A DNA stretch of 64,000 nucleotides, taken from the NCBI RefSeq assembly GCF_921293095.1, contig NC_060259.1, positions 28,155,812 to 28,219,811 of the forward strand, in the 5' to 3' direction. Of this stretch, positions 46,781 to 58,452 are shown piece after piece. Source of the DNA: Ischnura elegans. Taxonomy: Eukaryota; Arthropoda; Insecta; Odonata; Coenagrionidae. The number at the start of each line of letters is the position of its first letter. Within the stretch, counting starts at the first letter, position 1. The notes under the pieces are model-generated. The model was not told the origin of the DNA and ran no database searches. It was given only the letters and a program-made list of their open reading frames with translations. Position numbers and translations under genes: made by a program.

Positions 46781-47228
46781 TGTAGCGTTCGAATCAGTGC
46801 GCGCTACTGCCGAAAGGCTTGGAGGGAGACAGGCTGAGGCAGTGGCGCATCGAGGGGGTTTGGGGGTTAAACCCCCCCCCCCCAGAGCTCAAAGAAATAT
46901 TTAAGTTTAATCCATTTTACTTAATTGGATTGATATTACTAATAGAATAGTGTAAGGATTAATAAAATATCCCTCAGAAAGCCGTAAAACTTACAATTTT
47001 GAACAGTTTATCTTAAAATTCTGCAATTTATTAATCTCGCACCTACCGCTTATCCTGGTGGGTATTCCATATCCCCACACACCCCGGTTTTAGTTGCACC
47101 TAAACCCCCCCCCCAGCCTTAATTCCTGGCTGCGCCCCTGGGCGGAGGACCCTTGGCACCGGCAGAGTAACGGGACCCTGGGATGGAGGTGTAGCGTTCG
47201 AATCAGTGCGCGCTACCGCCGAAAGGCT
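46781..47228. repeat. 39 bp direct repeat flanking a hAT MITE
   Basis: 46781-46819 and 47190-47228 match with one mismatch (TGTAGCGTTCGAATCAGTGC, then GCGCTAC.GCCGAAAGGCT). The repeat is too long for a hAT duplication, and lies outside the MITE's own 8 bp duplication. Confidence 0.7.
46840..47140. mobile_element. hAT-type MITE, family A, copy 7
   Basis: Target duplication GGCTGAGG / GGCGGAGG (46832-46839, 47141-47148), 7 of 8. Confidence 0.9.
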
Positions 47229-47229
47229 G

Positions 47230-48655
47230 TATCAATTTTGCACGTCAACGTAACCCCTTCTTTGGCTTATTCACATTTTTCTATAGGTTGTAGTACTTCC
47301 TATGGTACCGCTAAATCCATTTAGTCACAGCTCCCTCCGGCGTTATTGGAATAGAAGCGCGTCTACAAAGTTCGCACACCTTTCTAGCCACTCGAGTGGC
47401 CTTTTCAAAAACCGTAGGCTCATTGTCTGGGTTCTCGGATCTCAAAATATCGCGAACAAAAAAAATTCATCACTTCTCTAAAAGCTGGTAACATCGATTT
47501 TTTCAACGTCGACGAGACGCCAAAACAGGGAAAAGTCGCCTCACTACGTATTTTTTTTTTCTTTCTGCCGATTTCTAATATCAAAGACTATTGCTCTCCT
47601 AGGTGCACACGCAGGATAAATTTTGATTGTGGGGGAAGAGGCGAGGGGGGAGGGGACCCACCGTACAGTGGGCTGAAATCGAAAGAAGCTGGCCAAAAAT
47701 GATTTTTTTCACTTTTAATTTAGGAAAAAATATTATAGTTTCTAATTATAGAAATACGAGTGATAACAGAACTGAAATAACTTTATTTCTAAGTCATTTT
47801 TAGCGCGGTCTTTCAAGTTAATACAACATGTTCTCAATTTTTACCTATTTCTTTAAATTATACTGAAGCATTTTGCTGAGTTTATGTTTTGTTTTAAAAT
47901 GCCTTAATTAAAAGAATAATATAATAAAAATCAATATTCTTAGAATGCCTTGAAAGGAAATTTTTTATTCCATTCATAGTTTTAATAACTTTTAATCAAA
48001 CAATTCACATGTCATATTTTTCACGTATTTTTAGCATAGTGTACAAGAAAACTTTGTTTTTTCACTCTGCTACGGAAGGTGTTTTACACCACATTTAACA
48101 AAGTGTCAAATTTAATTCTCAAAAGAAAAATCCTGCCCCAACCTGCCACCCCACCTCTCCTATCAAGTTATGTGCGTGAGTGTCCAAACCCCGATGCGAA
48201 ATACTGCAATGTTTGCTCCCCGAGCAGATAATTATAATTAATAATTTGGATGTTGTCAGGACATTTGATGATATTGCTATTCTTTTAGCTAATTATAAGC
48301 GAAACTTTATTGTAGTCAATCCTTTTTTTATTAACTTTATGGTTTGTTTAAAATATTAAAGTTTTTCGCTTTTTTTACCTAATGCTAGGATGAAAGTAGC
48401 TACCGACACTTGCCGTGCCTGCCCTATTTACTCCAGGAAGTCTATATTATTAGATGGAAAAAATTTTGCTCCAACTAGAAACCCTACGATTTTTCGTGGT
48501 AAATCAAAATGATGTCGGGCGGTTCTCAGGACCTGTGTCCCGCAATACATGGGGTAGGCAATCGGTCAACTTGAGTGATATGCGTAGAATTTCGTTCGAG
48601 AGACTGGATTTTCCCTGAATCTTGAGTGCATTGAACTCAATTACTTATTATTTGC
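47230..48655. other. AT-rich non-coding stretch
   Basis: No supported gene or repeat. Confidence 0.4.
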
Positions 48656-48666
48656 GTTGCCTTTAT

Positions 48667-48969
48667 CAGTGGCGCAGCGAGGGGGGGTTTTGGGGGATAA
48701 ACCTTCCCCCCCAAAGCTCAGAGAAATGTTAAAGTTTAATCCGTTTTACTTAATTGGATCAGTATTACTTATAGCATAGTGTTAGGATTAATCAAATATC
48801 CCTCAGAAAGCCGTAAAACTCGCCATTTTGAACCATTATTCTTAAAATTTTTCTGAAGGACAGCCCCCAGCAACTCCTGCTTACCCTGGCGGGTATGCAA
48901 TACCCCCACACTTCTAAGTATTACTTGCGCCTAAAACCCCCCTAGCCTTAATTCTTAACTGCGCCCCTG
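48667..48969. mobile_element. hAT-type MITE, family A, copy 8
   Basis: Perfect target duplication GCCTTTAT at 48659-48666 and 48970-48977. Shares sub-family differences with copy 6. Confidence 0.95.
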
Positions 48970-48977
48970 GCCTTTAT

Positions 48978-50004
48978 GGTATATAACCTCTTCAGATGGT
49001 TCTACCCTTGGGTCTTTGAGCGGAAGCCGTGTGTGGACGGCAACAAACTTAACGGCTTGCGCCCCCCCTAACTCTTTGTCCTCCTCGGCTACCCCATTAT
49101 GCACCTAGACTTGTTCTTATATTTTGAAAATGTGCGAATTTTTCCAGTCTACATATTGGGTTTTTCAAAATATGCCATCCACGAGTGGTCAGCAACAGTC
49201 TCCCTTCTGAATTCCTTGTTGAAGTCTGTGCCGAAGGTCATTCACTGTATAGTTGCCCAGCCATGGATACACGAAAGTGACTCACCTAGATTTACATAGT
49301 GTGGTCTAGGCAAATAAAGAAGTGTCCATAAGGCAGATGAACCCATTCGTATTAAAGTTTTTACACAAAAAACGTTTTTGGAAGGAGAGAATAAGTTAAA
49401 AACTTTGCTAGCAGCCTTCATTTGAAAAGTGTTTTCGAGTGAAGTTGAGTTCCTATCCCTTCCCAACCATTTTCCCAATGTACCGTGGGAAGGACCGCAC
49501 ACACTACAGTACAGATTAGCAAAATTTCAGATATTTTGGTGAAATTATATCATGGCCCAAAATACATTAAATTATTATTAAATTCAGTTTTATTATAATT
49601 ATCTCTTTGATTTGATACCTTACACAAAGGAAATCGGTTTATATTAACCCACATTGGTTTTAACTCTCATAGAAAAATGGAAGGATGTGTTAGTACCTCA
49701 AGGGAATGGAATATGAGTGCTAGCAAGTGAGGGACGGACTAGTTTGGGTAAGAAGGGAGGGTTGCCTTTGGTCCCATTCATGAAAGAAAGATAATGGGAA
49801 ATGAGCGGACAAGAGATCATCCAACATTCATGTACATATTTCCTGCAGTCACCAGTGCACTTGTACATATATGTTTTCTTCAGCTGAAGGTTTACTTGTA
49901 AATACATACATATTACCTCTTATCATTTGATGTCAAATGTGACACTTATAACCGTAATAGTTCTAAGGTTGAATTTAAAGTTCTCTCTCAGAATACCTCA
50001 GGCA
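48978..50004. other. Non-coding stretch
   Basis: Short frames only (for example 49242-49502 and 49698-49907); none has a recognised motif. Confidence 0.4.
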
Positions 50005-50012
50005 ATAACAAA

Positions 50013-50152
50013 CAGGGCCGCCCACTGACTTCTTGTGGCCCAGGGTAGAGTTTGGGCATGAGGCCCTCCTCCCCCGAAGAGAAATAGCCCCTTTAATTCT
50101 GTGGCCTGGGACATCTTGCTCCATCTGCATCCCCCCCCTCTGGGTGGCCCTG
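50013..50152. mobile_element. hAT-like MITE, family D
   Basis: CAGGGCCGCCCA and TGGGTGGCCCTG are inverted ends. ATAACAAA / ATAACAAG (50005-50012, 50153-50160) is a 7-of-8 target duplication. 140 bp. Confidence 0.7.
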
Positions 50153-50328
50153 ATAACAAGAGAGCCAAATGGTACCTATTTCCAAGATGCATGGGGTGCA
50201 CTTCACCTTGAAGAGGTCTTTCGGCACTTAAGTTGTGATAGATATGAAGGGGTAGTTTCGTCTCTGACCAATGAAGGATACAAAGATTATCAGGGTAAGT
50301 AAAAATAAAGCATTTCAATACTACATAA

Positions 50329-50589
50329 GAAGAGTATACTTAATTCTTTGTTAAAACTTTCGCAGGTGCTCGTCATTATAAATAAAAACTTTTGGGCTAT
50401 GTCGCCGCGTCAATTCTTGGGTGGTCCCAACGTATCCCCACGGATGCTGGTCGCTTTTTCAAGGGATTCTGAATCTGAAGGGAATCCCTTGAAAAAGCGA
50501 CCAGCATCGGTCGGGAAACGTTGGGACCACCCAAGAATTGACGCAGCGGCATAGCCCAAAAGTTTTTATTCATAATGAAGAGTATGCTT
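50329..50589. mobile_element. Long-arm hairpin insert with probable 13 bp target duplication
   Basis: GAAGAGTATACTT (50329-50341) and GAAGAGTATGCTT (50577-50589) flank 235 bp. From 50373 to 50578 two arms of about 95 bp pair almost perfectly (AATAAAAACTTTTGGGCTAT, then GCGTCAATTCTTGGGTGGTC, then ATGCTGGTCGCTTTTTCAAG). On the right arm GACCAGCATCGGTC is followed by GGGAAACGTTGGG, a stem-then-GAAAC arrangement like the other hairpin inserts. Confidence 0.7.
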
Positions 50590-51399
50590 CTTTAGTACAA
50601 GACGTCAGGTCGATCAGTCAGGCACATAGCCACGTGAAATCACCAACCCAAGGACACCTATTCTCTGATTCTCTGATAGCTGCACTTTATATCATCATCT
50701 CATCATTACAGGTCAACTATCCAAAGATTGGTTTGAAGAAGCTTTCCACTCAATTCTACAGTCAGCTTATCTTTTCACGCCTAAGTATTTCTTCTTTTTC
50801 ATTTCATAATGTCTGCCAATAATCAGCGGTGAATTTCGCTCTCAGCACCATGCGAACAAAGTATAAAGGTTATTTAATGAAATGAATGCTTTTCCCATGC
50901 ATACAAATTGACCACAAAATGTCAGTATAGATGACCAGCACACCACCCCAGTTCCCTCCGAAGCAAATTTCATGCTATGTGCCTGCCTGAAACTTGTCCT
51001 GATGAGTTAGATCAAGCCCTCTTTCCAACCATGCAAGGACCAGTGCTTCAACAACGAGGTTTGTGTAGACGGGTAAGGCTGAAGCTCACTCAAAGGTAAG
51101 TCTCAAGCGTGTGTATGCCACACGTTCAGAGTAGGGGGAACAGTTTCCACCCCAAGGCCACCTCACTCTTCCAGGAACTTAAGGCTTTGGAACTCAAAAC
51201 CCTTAAGCCAGTAGGTCCCACCCTACTGGGCCATCAAACAACCAAGTAAAACATATAAAAAGACATGAACTCAAATGAAAGACATTTCTGGCATGCATAA
51301 AAGAGGAGAGTTATTGAAAAATTAGCAACTTACTCATCTCTTTCGTCTATCAGGCTCAACTGTGTGAAAGTTCATTTCATCGTTAACGAAATGAAAAAC

Positions 51400-51560
51400 T
51401 TTGTTATACTCCACCAATTTATATTTAGGTACAACTATTTTCTACTATTTACTAGCTTCGATACAGCAGCCTAACTGAGGATGATGCCGCTTCGTCGAAA
51501 CTAGTCATACCTAAAACTAAATTGGAGGAATACAACAAAGTTTTTCATTTCGTTGACAAT
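51400..51560 (+). mobile_element. Hairpin element with hammerhead-like core
   Basis: Arms AACGAAATGAAAAACTTTGT and the reverse complement near 51530-51555 pair over about 40 bp with small mismatches. Between them, on the plus strand, CTGAGGA (51475-51481), stem GATG/CGTC and GAAAC (51497-51501), with ACTAG/CTAGT pairing around the core. Candidate flanks TAGCAACTTACTC / TAGCAAATTAATC are only 10 of 13, so the target duplication is unproven. Confidence 0.6.
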
Positions 51561-51867
51561 AGCAAATTAATCTTAGCTCGCCAGAAATAAGAAGGCTTGT
51601 CATGCTGGACTAAGCCATCCGTGACGTCATGGTCTTCTCTTTCATCAAAGGGAGATATGAGGTGTGCCGGTGAGTGGTCTAGTCTCACAATGAACTATGT
51701 GAGGCCGAGGCCTATGCAAACCTGAGAATTAGCTAAGAATCAGTGACCCACTCAACATGAGCTACTGGCACCATCAACTTATCGGTGAGAGGGTTAAGGC
51801 CGGTGATTTTTCAGCACAAATAGCTTGAGATGTAGGCAACGAAATGGCGAAAAAGGTCATTACTTAC

Positions 51868-52538
51868 AATAGGGTAGTTTCCTTAATCAAAGAAAACAAA
51901 AGGCATTGATTGCGATTTGTTACCCACGATTAGTGTTTTCATAATATACAAATTATTTAGTTTTAGAAATCCTAGTTTAGACGAATGGCAATGGTCAAAT
52001 TTAACTGCATTTGAAAAAGGCCAGATTGGCACCTATGCGATGCCACTCCACGTGACGTCACAGGGACCTAGTTTCTATGCGAGTACATAGGAGTTTTGCA
52101 TCCGAGTCCGAGATTACCAATGCATGCATGAGGCACAGAGCTCAGGGAAACATATCTTAATAATCACCTATTAAAACTGCTTATGGTTGGAAAGTTTCCT
52201 TTGTTTGATAAGGCACTAATAATCCTTATTTAAGCCAAGCACTACCTGCTAGCAGGGTACTCCGCTACCAGATAGCAGCCTGCATCGTAGCGGCGCACAT
52301 ATCCTCACCCCAAGGTCAACTCACACAGTGACAGTAGGAACCAGAATGACGTCACATGGGCTTTTCCCAGCATTCTTACTTAGCCGTTGCATTTTCGCAC
52401 ACTTGAAAAATTTTACTATTCATTTAATCGTTAAAAATAGATATCGCCATTTAAAAATCTAAAAGCATGAAATGCGTACTCCACGAGTAATAATCTTTCG
52501 ATTTAGGCAATAAAAAAATAATAGGAAACTACCCTATT
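51868..52538. mobile_element. 670 bp TIR element, copy 2 (inverted)
   Basis: Ends AATAGGGTAGTTTCC and GGAAACTACCCTATT; interior is the reverse complement of 2792-3460 throughout. Non-coding. Confidence 0.8.
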
Positions 52539-52544
52539 CTACAT

Positions 52545-53785
52545 CATTCTTATAGTATTCAACAGTAGAGAAAAAAGAACAAAAGGACTAATTTCTCAAA
52601 CAAAAAATGTTTACTGGATGGTTTCAAGTCTACACAAAGAATCATTCCCATCACCACACATTTCCTAAGTTTATCTTGTAAAGACTGTCATTTAAAAGAT
52701 GCAACTTTTAGAAAATTTTAGTACAGAGGTAGCACAATGACATCATGAATGCACCATTTAATAATGAATCTAGTGCATTTTAATTATTATAATCACAGAC
52801 CCAATAAATCGAAAAATGTTCTATCTCTGAGCAACTCGAGCAAAAACACCAGGCTTTCCAGGAGTGCCCAATTACACATACATACCACCTAGCATCAAGT
52901 AAAAAATATAGGTATCATGTGACCCCTGAGATACTTTCAAGCACAATATTTATACTGAGGTTTTTATCAGCCAAATTGCACTTAAGTCCTTTTGTGGTTA
53001 TCATGATAATTATTCAATAGAGGTACATTACAAGCCCATAGGAGCAAACTTGTAACAATGTAACTTGTCAGTCTAAATAGAATGAAAAGTGCACAATCAA
53101 GTCGATAAAAGAAGCAATCCTTGATCACAAATAGATGTGAAGTAACTATGAGGCAGTGACCACTCTCAGCTAACACAACTTTCCTAGAGTGCTGTGTTTC
53201 AATTATTGATCATTGCTGTATTAGACAATCACCTTTCAACTTGACTATAACAGGGTTAATTTAATGATAAGTTACATAGTAACTCACCTAGGCTCACAAT
53301 CAAAACAAGAATGATTCACATTCTTTGGCTTAAACTTAAAAGTTTCCTCATAAAGGTTTGTCATTAAAAGTTTGTACATTTTATAATATATAACAGCCAC
53401 ACTACACAGATACAGTAGATCAAATGCAAAGACAAATATTCTAACCCAGACATGAATTTTAACATCATGTAAAAATATTTAAAACCGTTCTCATCAAAAA
53501 TAGAAATTTGTATGCAAACTGGCTATCACGGTGAAAAACATGAATAGGCCAAGAACACCATACCATAAAAATAGACTAAGGTACGTTTTTTTCCCAATCA
53601 GTGACAAGTTTGTTGTAAAATGTCACCCGTGATACCTTCGCAACATGCACTTTAGTGGACAGCTTCTTATTACTCAACAGTGATTAAATACATTATTCGT
53701 TATCAACCTAATAACATTGAATTATGTTTGAACTTCATATTAGGTACCAAGTGACACTCTTAAGATCCCAAGTTTGAGTATCCAT
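52545..53785. other. AT-rich stretch downstream of ave
   Basis: Would include the 3' UTR of the minus-strand ave gene. I found no clear polyadenylation hexamer on that strand and no other feature. Confidence 0.4.
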
Positions 53786-53788
53786 ACT

Positions 53789-53965
53789 TCAGTCATAGTT
53801 GGTGTTGTTCCTCCTTTCCAGATCTCTTATTTCCAAAATGTCGGTCTTGAGTTTCAACTTCATTATCTCTCTCCAAATCTCCTGTCTATGATCGGGATTC
53901 AACACGCCTAACCTTAAAAGCGTGCTCTCATTTACTCGCACCAAAGTTCGACCGGTGATATCGTG
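53789..53965 (-). CDS. ave: ave coding exon 3 with stop
   Basis: 58 codons plus TGA after acceptor TTACCATTTCAG. Holds ITGRTLVRVNESTLLRLG and the conserved KLKLKTDILEIRDLE tail. Confidence 0.93.
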   Translation of the reverse strand, partial: HDITGRTLVRVNESTLLRLGVLNPDHRQEIWREIMKLKLKTDILEIRDLERRNNTNYD

Positions 53966-54310
53966 CTGAAATGGTAAACACAAGACCGGTTTGTGATTTT
54001 CGGACTTAAGTCGCAAGTAGACCATTCTCTTACGCCACTTGCCACACTCTTTGTAAACAATTAACTTACTTGTAAAAACCTTTCCCCATATGTAGGATAA
54101 AAATCACTACAGTGCCTCCTAAACCATTTCTGCACGTCTACAGCAGTCCATAAATACACTGGCCTCGGTCGCGCAGTTTTATTCTGCGTAAAAATGAATT
54201 ACCAATGTTAGTAAATAAGGAAAACACCGACTACTCTGAAGCATCAAAATGAAACTTACTTTTGGTCTTGAAGTCGAATTACTGGAATCATCTAGTATTG
54301 TGTCCTTCAT
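53789..54310 (-). CDS. ave: Aveugle/Hyphen-type SAM domain protein, complete (three coding exons, 113 aa)
   Basis: Family knowledge: Aveugle (Hyphen) is a small cytosolic SAM-domain adaptor that binds CNK and helps form the CNK-KSR complex, promoting Raf activation in Ras/MAPK signalling. Seen: exons 54310-54260 (MKDTILDDSSNSTSRPK), 54183-54070 (ARPRPVYLWTAVDVQKWFRR, then HCSDFYPTYGERFLQ) and 53965-53789 (HDITGRTLVRVNESTLLRLG, DHRQEIWREIMKLKLKTDI, then LEIRDLERRNN to TGA). All junctions are GT-AG and phase 0, giving a SAM domain over residues about 26-97 (VYLWT at its start). Length is close to that of Drosophila Ave. ATG 54310 has an in-frame TAG five codons upstream. Introns are only 76 and 104 bp. 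Confidence 0.93.
54070..54183 (-). CDS. ave: ave coding exon 2
   Basis: 38 codons between acceptor TTTTTACGCAG and donor TTACAA then GTAAGT. Holds VYLWTAVDVQKWFRRHC, the first helices of the SAM domain. Confidence 0.92.
54260..54310 (-). CDS. ave: ave coding exon 1
   Basis: 17 codons, ending AGACCAAAA before GTAAGTTTC. Ser/Asp-rich leader before the SAM domain. Confidence 0.85.
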
Positions 54311-55204
54311 TAAAATGCTTTTCTACAGATGAAGTACAGAGAACTAAAATGCCTTCGTTCTGTCACTCGATATATATAAATATTCTGGAGAACTACGACA
54401 TTGACCTTTCGGAATCCATCCCAAACTCAATTTTATGCACATATGAGCTATTTAGTTATTCAATTTTCGGTTGGCAACTTCTTCGATCGGGCAAAAGAGG
54501 GGGTTACTTATCCAAGGGGTATCAAAGCACGTATGCTCCAGAGTGGTCCAGGCTATGTGCTCCTGGGGCGCCATCTAACAAAAAACCTGTAAAGTTTTTC
54601 GCCTTTTGGAGCAGTAATGTCACATCCAAATTCAAACATGGAAAAGCGTGTGGAAGCCGTCATCGGTTCTCAGCAGCTGCCCAAAATATGGCTTTTACAC
54701 GCAATTGAGTCTATTTAAGCTTATATGGCCTTTTTTTCAGTTTTTTGTGAGGCATCCCGTGATGGTTCTACGTGCCCTTGGAATATAAATATTATTGCAT
54801 CGGGAAAGGTACCTACTGCAAGTGAGTGGTAATAGTTCGAGTGGATGATATTTCAGTTTTAATATTTTTTGTGATTCACGTTAAATGAAATTGAACACTA
54901 CTGAAGAGTGAAAAATTGGAAGAAAAACTGATACTCTAGGACATATTCAACTGAAGAGGATTCATCATTTTTCAGATAAGTTTAATCCAATAGCCAGGAA
55001 AAATCAATGCCCAAAGATACTGAGTGCACCCTTCTAAATATCAACGAAGGGGATCTTACAGAATGGTAGAGAGGCAGTGAGAAAAAAATATTCTCTATAC
55101 ATTCTTACTGGATTAATATATATCATAGAACCTTGGTGGAGACATGATTCTTTTGAGTGTGCGTAATCTTCAGACATCTATGTCAGACATCTATGTCTCC
55201 CCAC

Positions 55205-56940
55205 ATAGCACAAAATATCTTATAGATATCTAGAGAAGGTCTACAATGTCTTGGATATCTTAAATATCTACAAGATGTCTAGAAAATGTCTTCAATTTCT
55301 TGGATATTTAAAATATCTATTAGATGCCAAGAATATTTCTATTCTATGAAAGTATGGCTACTGCCTAGCCTTCAAAAATACCGGAGTTTTAGATACTGAA
55401 AGTAATTAAACAAAAAGGTAATTCAAAGAAATGATACATGTATAAAAAAAAAAAACAAAAATATTTGTGGCGAAAGAGCAGACATCTACAATTACGGAAA
55501 AAAATATTATTAGGAATTTAATTAATCAAAATTAATGGGTAACTATGAACTGTATCAGCTTAGTAATCATCAATGAACAAATACGTATCAGTGTAATAAA
55601 TGGTATGTCAAAATATTCTAGTCTCTTCTTTTTAGGTGCTTAATACAAGCTAAATTCTTTTTTTACTATCTCAAAAAACATTGCCATAACGCTTTATGTA
55701 TCACAATGATGTATTCATATTCATTCATAGCCCTGATGAAGGTGTTTAAATATGTTGGCAAAAACTTGCGTTTAAATTCTTCAAGACATATGTTGCAAGA
55801 CACTGAATCAACATTCATTGATAATGTTGCTGACTCCTTTGAGAAATGTAAAGGAAATTGTAAGCTCCTTTGGTGACTTCAAATTTGGAATTGGAGGAAT
55901 AAGTGAAAGCCAGAGAGGTTCCAATATTCAGGAAGATTCCCCAGAAGGCACCTTACCTTGCTCCACAAGTAGGCTTAAGTTGGAAATAAACTCTTGTTAT
56001 ACCAAAAATATTATATTTTAGTCATTTATCCTGAATTTTCCCAATGGATCCAATTTGAATATAAATGTCTAGAAAATATCTTCTCTTAGATATCTTGTAG
56101 ATATCAGGAAAGAGGACATCCAGATATCTAAAAAATATCCAGAAGATGTCTAAAAGATATTACAATATATTTTCTAGATGAAGGGGGTTGGGGTAATATG
56201 GTAATTAACCTCACTTTAGTAAATCACATGAAAGTAAATTCGACCACGTTTATTACGATGGCAAGCGATACAGATGCTTTATCTCTCTCACTCATGGAAA
56301 TCCTTCTCCATTGCCATTTCGTCAGCGTCTCTTTCTTGTGGCACCTTCCTGGCATTAGGTTCCGCGTACCCTGGTGGCGGCGGCAGGGACCCAGGGCAAC
56401 GACCTCAGCCCGGTGACTGGTCTTGGTGACGGTGCTTGAAACTAAGAGCTCCACCACATCACCCCCTGGCAGTGAGTTACCCTAGCGTGGAGAAGAAATA
56501 AAGGAAAAGAGAGAAAAAGGCATAAAATTGACATATGTTTGGAGGAAAAAAAATTGGAAAAGGTTACAGTTGGTAGTCCAGCAGATGCCAAGGGAAACAG
56601 ACGCATCTCTTAGGGTGGCCGCTAGACAGAGCATGTTCTGCCCCTTGAGCTGCAGGTGTAATAGTTGGGCCATCAGCTGGTGGGATGCTAGTAGATGGCA
56701 ACACGTGGGCTGATGACTGCCTCCTGGTGGTCGGGATGAGCTTTTCGCTCCTCTCCTCAGGGATGATTGGCTCCTCAGAGATGATGTAGGCAGGTTTCAG
56801 GTGGTCAATGGCAATGACCTCAGCCAGTTAGCTTGCCTTGGTGACAGTGCTTGAAACTAAGAGCTCCGCCACACTGGACGTTAGCTGAAGATGTTCGAGA
56901 TATTTTTTAGACATCTAGTAGATATTTGTGCTATGCATGT
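55205..56940. mobile_element. Element with inverted CATAGCACAAA ends and AGATATCT-type reiterations
   Basis: CATAGCACAAAATATCT at 55205 and AGATATTTGTGCTATG at 56925-56940 are inverted. Inside each end, degenerate AAGATATCTA / AGATGTCTA motifs recur many times (55205-55330, 56065-56180, 56890-56925). The middle holds Ty3/Gypsy-like remnants (56225-56880). Could be a foldback-type element or two copies facing each other; no target duplication found. Confidence 0.5.
56225..56880 (-). mobile_element. Ty3/Gypsy-like retrotransposon pol C-terminal remnants, duplicated
   Basis: Minus-strand reading VAELLVSSTVTKAS, then AEVIAIDHLKPAYIISEEPI and a Pro/Thr/Ser-rich tail fits the end of Gypsy integrases (V.vdrLKPAy). 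The VELLVSSTVTKTSHRAEVVAL block occurs again at 56457-56390, so the segment is partly duplicated. Stops are present. Confidence 0.5.
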
Positions 56941-56999
56941 CATGACTTTAACTATTATTAACCCATATATTAGATATGTTAACATTATTGTGCAATGAG

Positions 57000-58200
57000 C
57001 TACACTTGCTCAGAGATTTTGGGAAAGATAGCTTCCACTTACTATTGAATTCTCTTGTTGATTGGCTGAGTAAATAATCATCCAATTTTCAACCCTTCAA
57101 TGGCTTCATTTCTTGACTTATTTTCTAGAGAGAATGTTTCATTTCTTGGGTGTTTCCTCTCATTAGTACAGATTTACCTTACACCTTCCCTTTTTGTCTA
57201 ACTTTTTGCTTTTCTTTTCTAATTGACAAAGACACAATGGATGTCTTTAGGATCACGGATGGGAGATCCTTGCTTTGAATACTTCTATGATTGGTACATG
57301 ACAGATTGAATTGCCATTAGTGTAATGAATTTCCCATGCCTTAAATCTCATACTTGAATGTGTGCAATCTGATCGGGTGTTTCTTCATTATTAAATTGTT
57401 TACATTGGACTTGGGGTTATTTTTTCTTTATTTAAATTTCACATTTAAACTTTTGAACGTGAAGAATTTCCTTTAATGACTACAGCCTTTAAATGATTTT
57501 AATTCTGAATTATCATATTATGTAACTGACACGTAAAAATCAAATCCATGGGTATTAGCTATCTATTCATGGGATTATCTACAGTATTTATCTCTACCAA
57601 AAGTTTAGTAATGGTTTTCTTTATGAGAATATATCTTTTATATCGTATTTTTTTACATATGGACTAATTTACAGGTTTTTTGTACTTCTTTACCGCTTTC
57701 ATGCAATAAATTAAAGATGCAAGGAACGTTGTTTTTATTTCTGTTTCAAAATTCCCACCATTAGTTATTATCCTTGAGCACAATTGGCACAATTGGGCGG
57801 GGCTGAATTTCTGAAACGCTAGTAGTACCAGCCCGGCCACCCCTGCCTTTTTGGCGCTAGGCATCGTGGGTACGACCGGTACGATTTTCTAACATTGAGT
57901 TTAAGGTGTCTGGGGTTTGCGGAAACTGGTTAATTATTGTGTTTTTGTTGTGGTTACAGTGATGTTGTTTATTGTTTTAAACGGTTGAAAACTCCGGGCA
58001 TGTGATGGTAACTGAAGGCAATTTGAGGGCACATTTATTTCACTTTACGTTTCCTTTGTTCAATTACATCTGTAGCATTTTGTACTCCTTGAGTGCCGTT
58101 AGTCACCCTTTAAAACTTGCAATAGTCTTTTTTGTCTGCTTTTCGTTTCTTACGTATTATTGTTAGCAAATTGAACACCTCTGTACTCATTATTCGTTTG
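57000..58200. other. Intergenic stretch and probable 5' region of the FAM3-like gene
   Basis: Mostly AT-rich. A GC-richer patch at 57780-57900 (GGCGCTAGGCATCGTGGGTA) may mark its promoter; this is inference. The minus-strand frame 57664-57864 has no recognised motif. Confidence 0.35.
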
Positions 58201-58412
58201 ATATTCTTTATAGTCTTTACTTATGCTCATATTCATTCACTCTGCTTAACTTCGTTGGCTCATGATTGATCATCTGCCTTTCGTTTCGCTGAATTTTTTC
58301 CGGAGACATGCTGTAAAGCTTCATCTCAAAGCTTTGTGGTAAATGCGAATGAATGTCAGGATAAGTGTGGCTCATTCTAATTTCATAACTTCGCGTCCAT
58401 CTGAGAAGTAGA

Positions 58413-58452
58413 ATGGCAGCCCACGAAAACATTAAGAGGAAATGTTTGAAAT
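58413..58452 (+). CDS. FAM3-like coding exon 1
   Basis: Thirteen codons plus one base, basic cytosolic start (KRKCLK), donor AAAT then GTATGT. First ATG after a G-rich leader at 58405-58412. Confidence 0.7.

Noticed and set aside
54262-54708. 148-codon plus-strand frame
   Set aside because: It overlaps ave exon 1 in antisense, has no motif I know, and its composition is that of non-coding flank.
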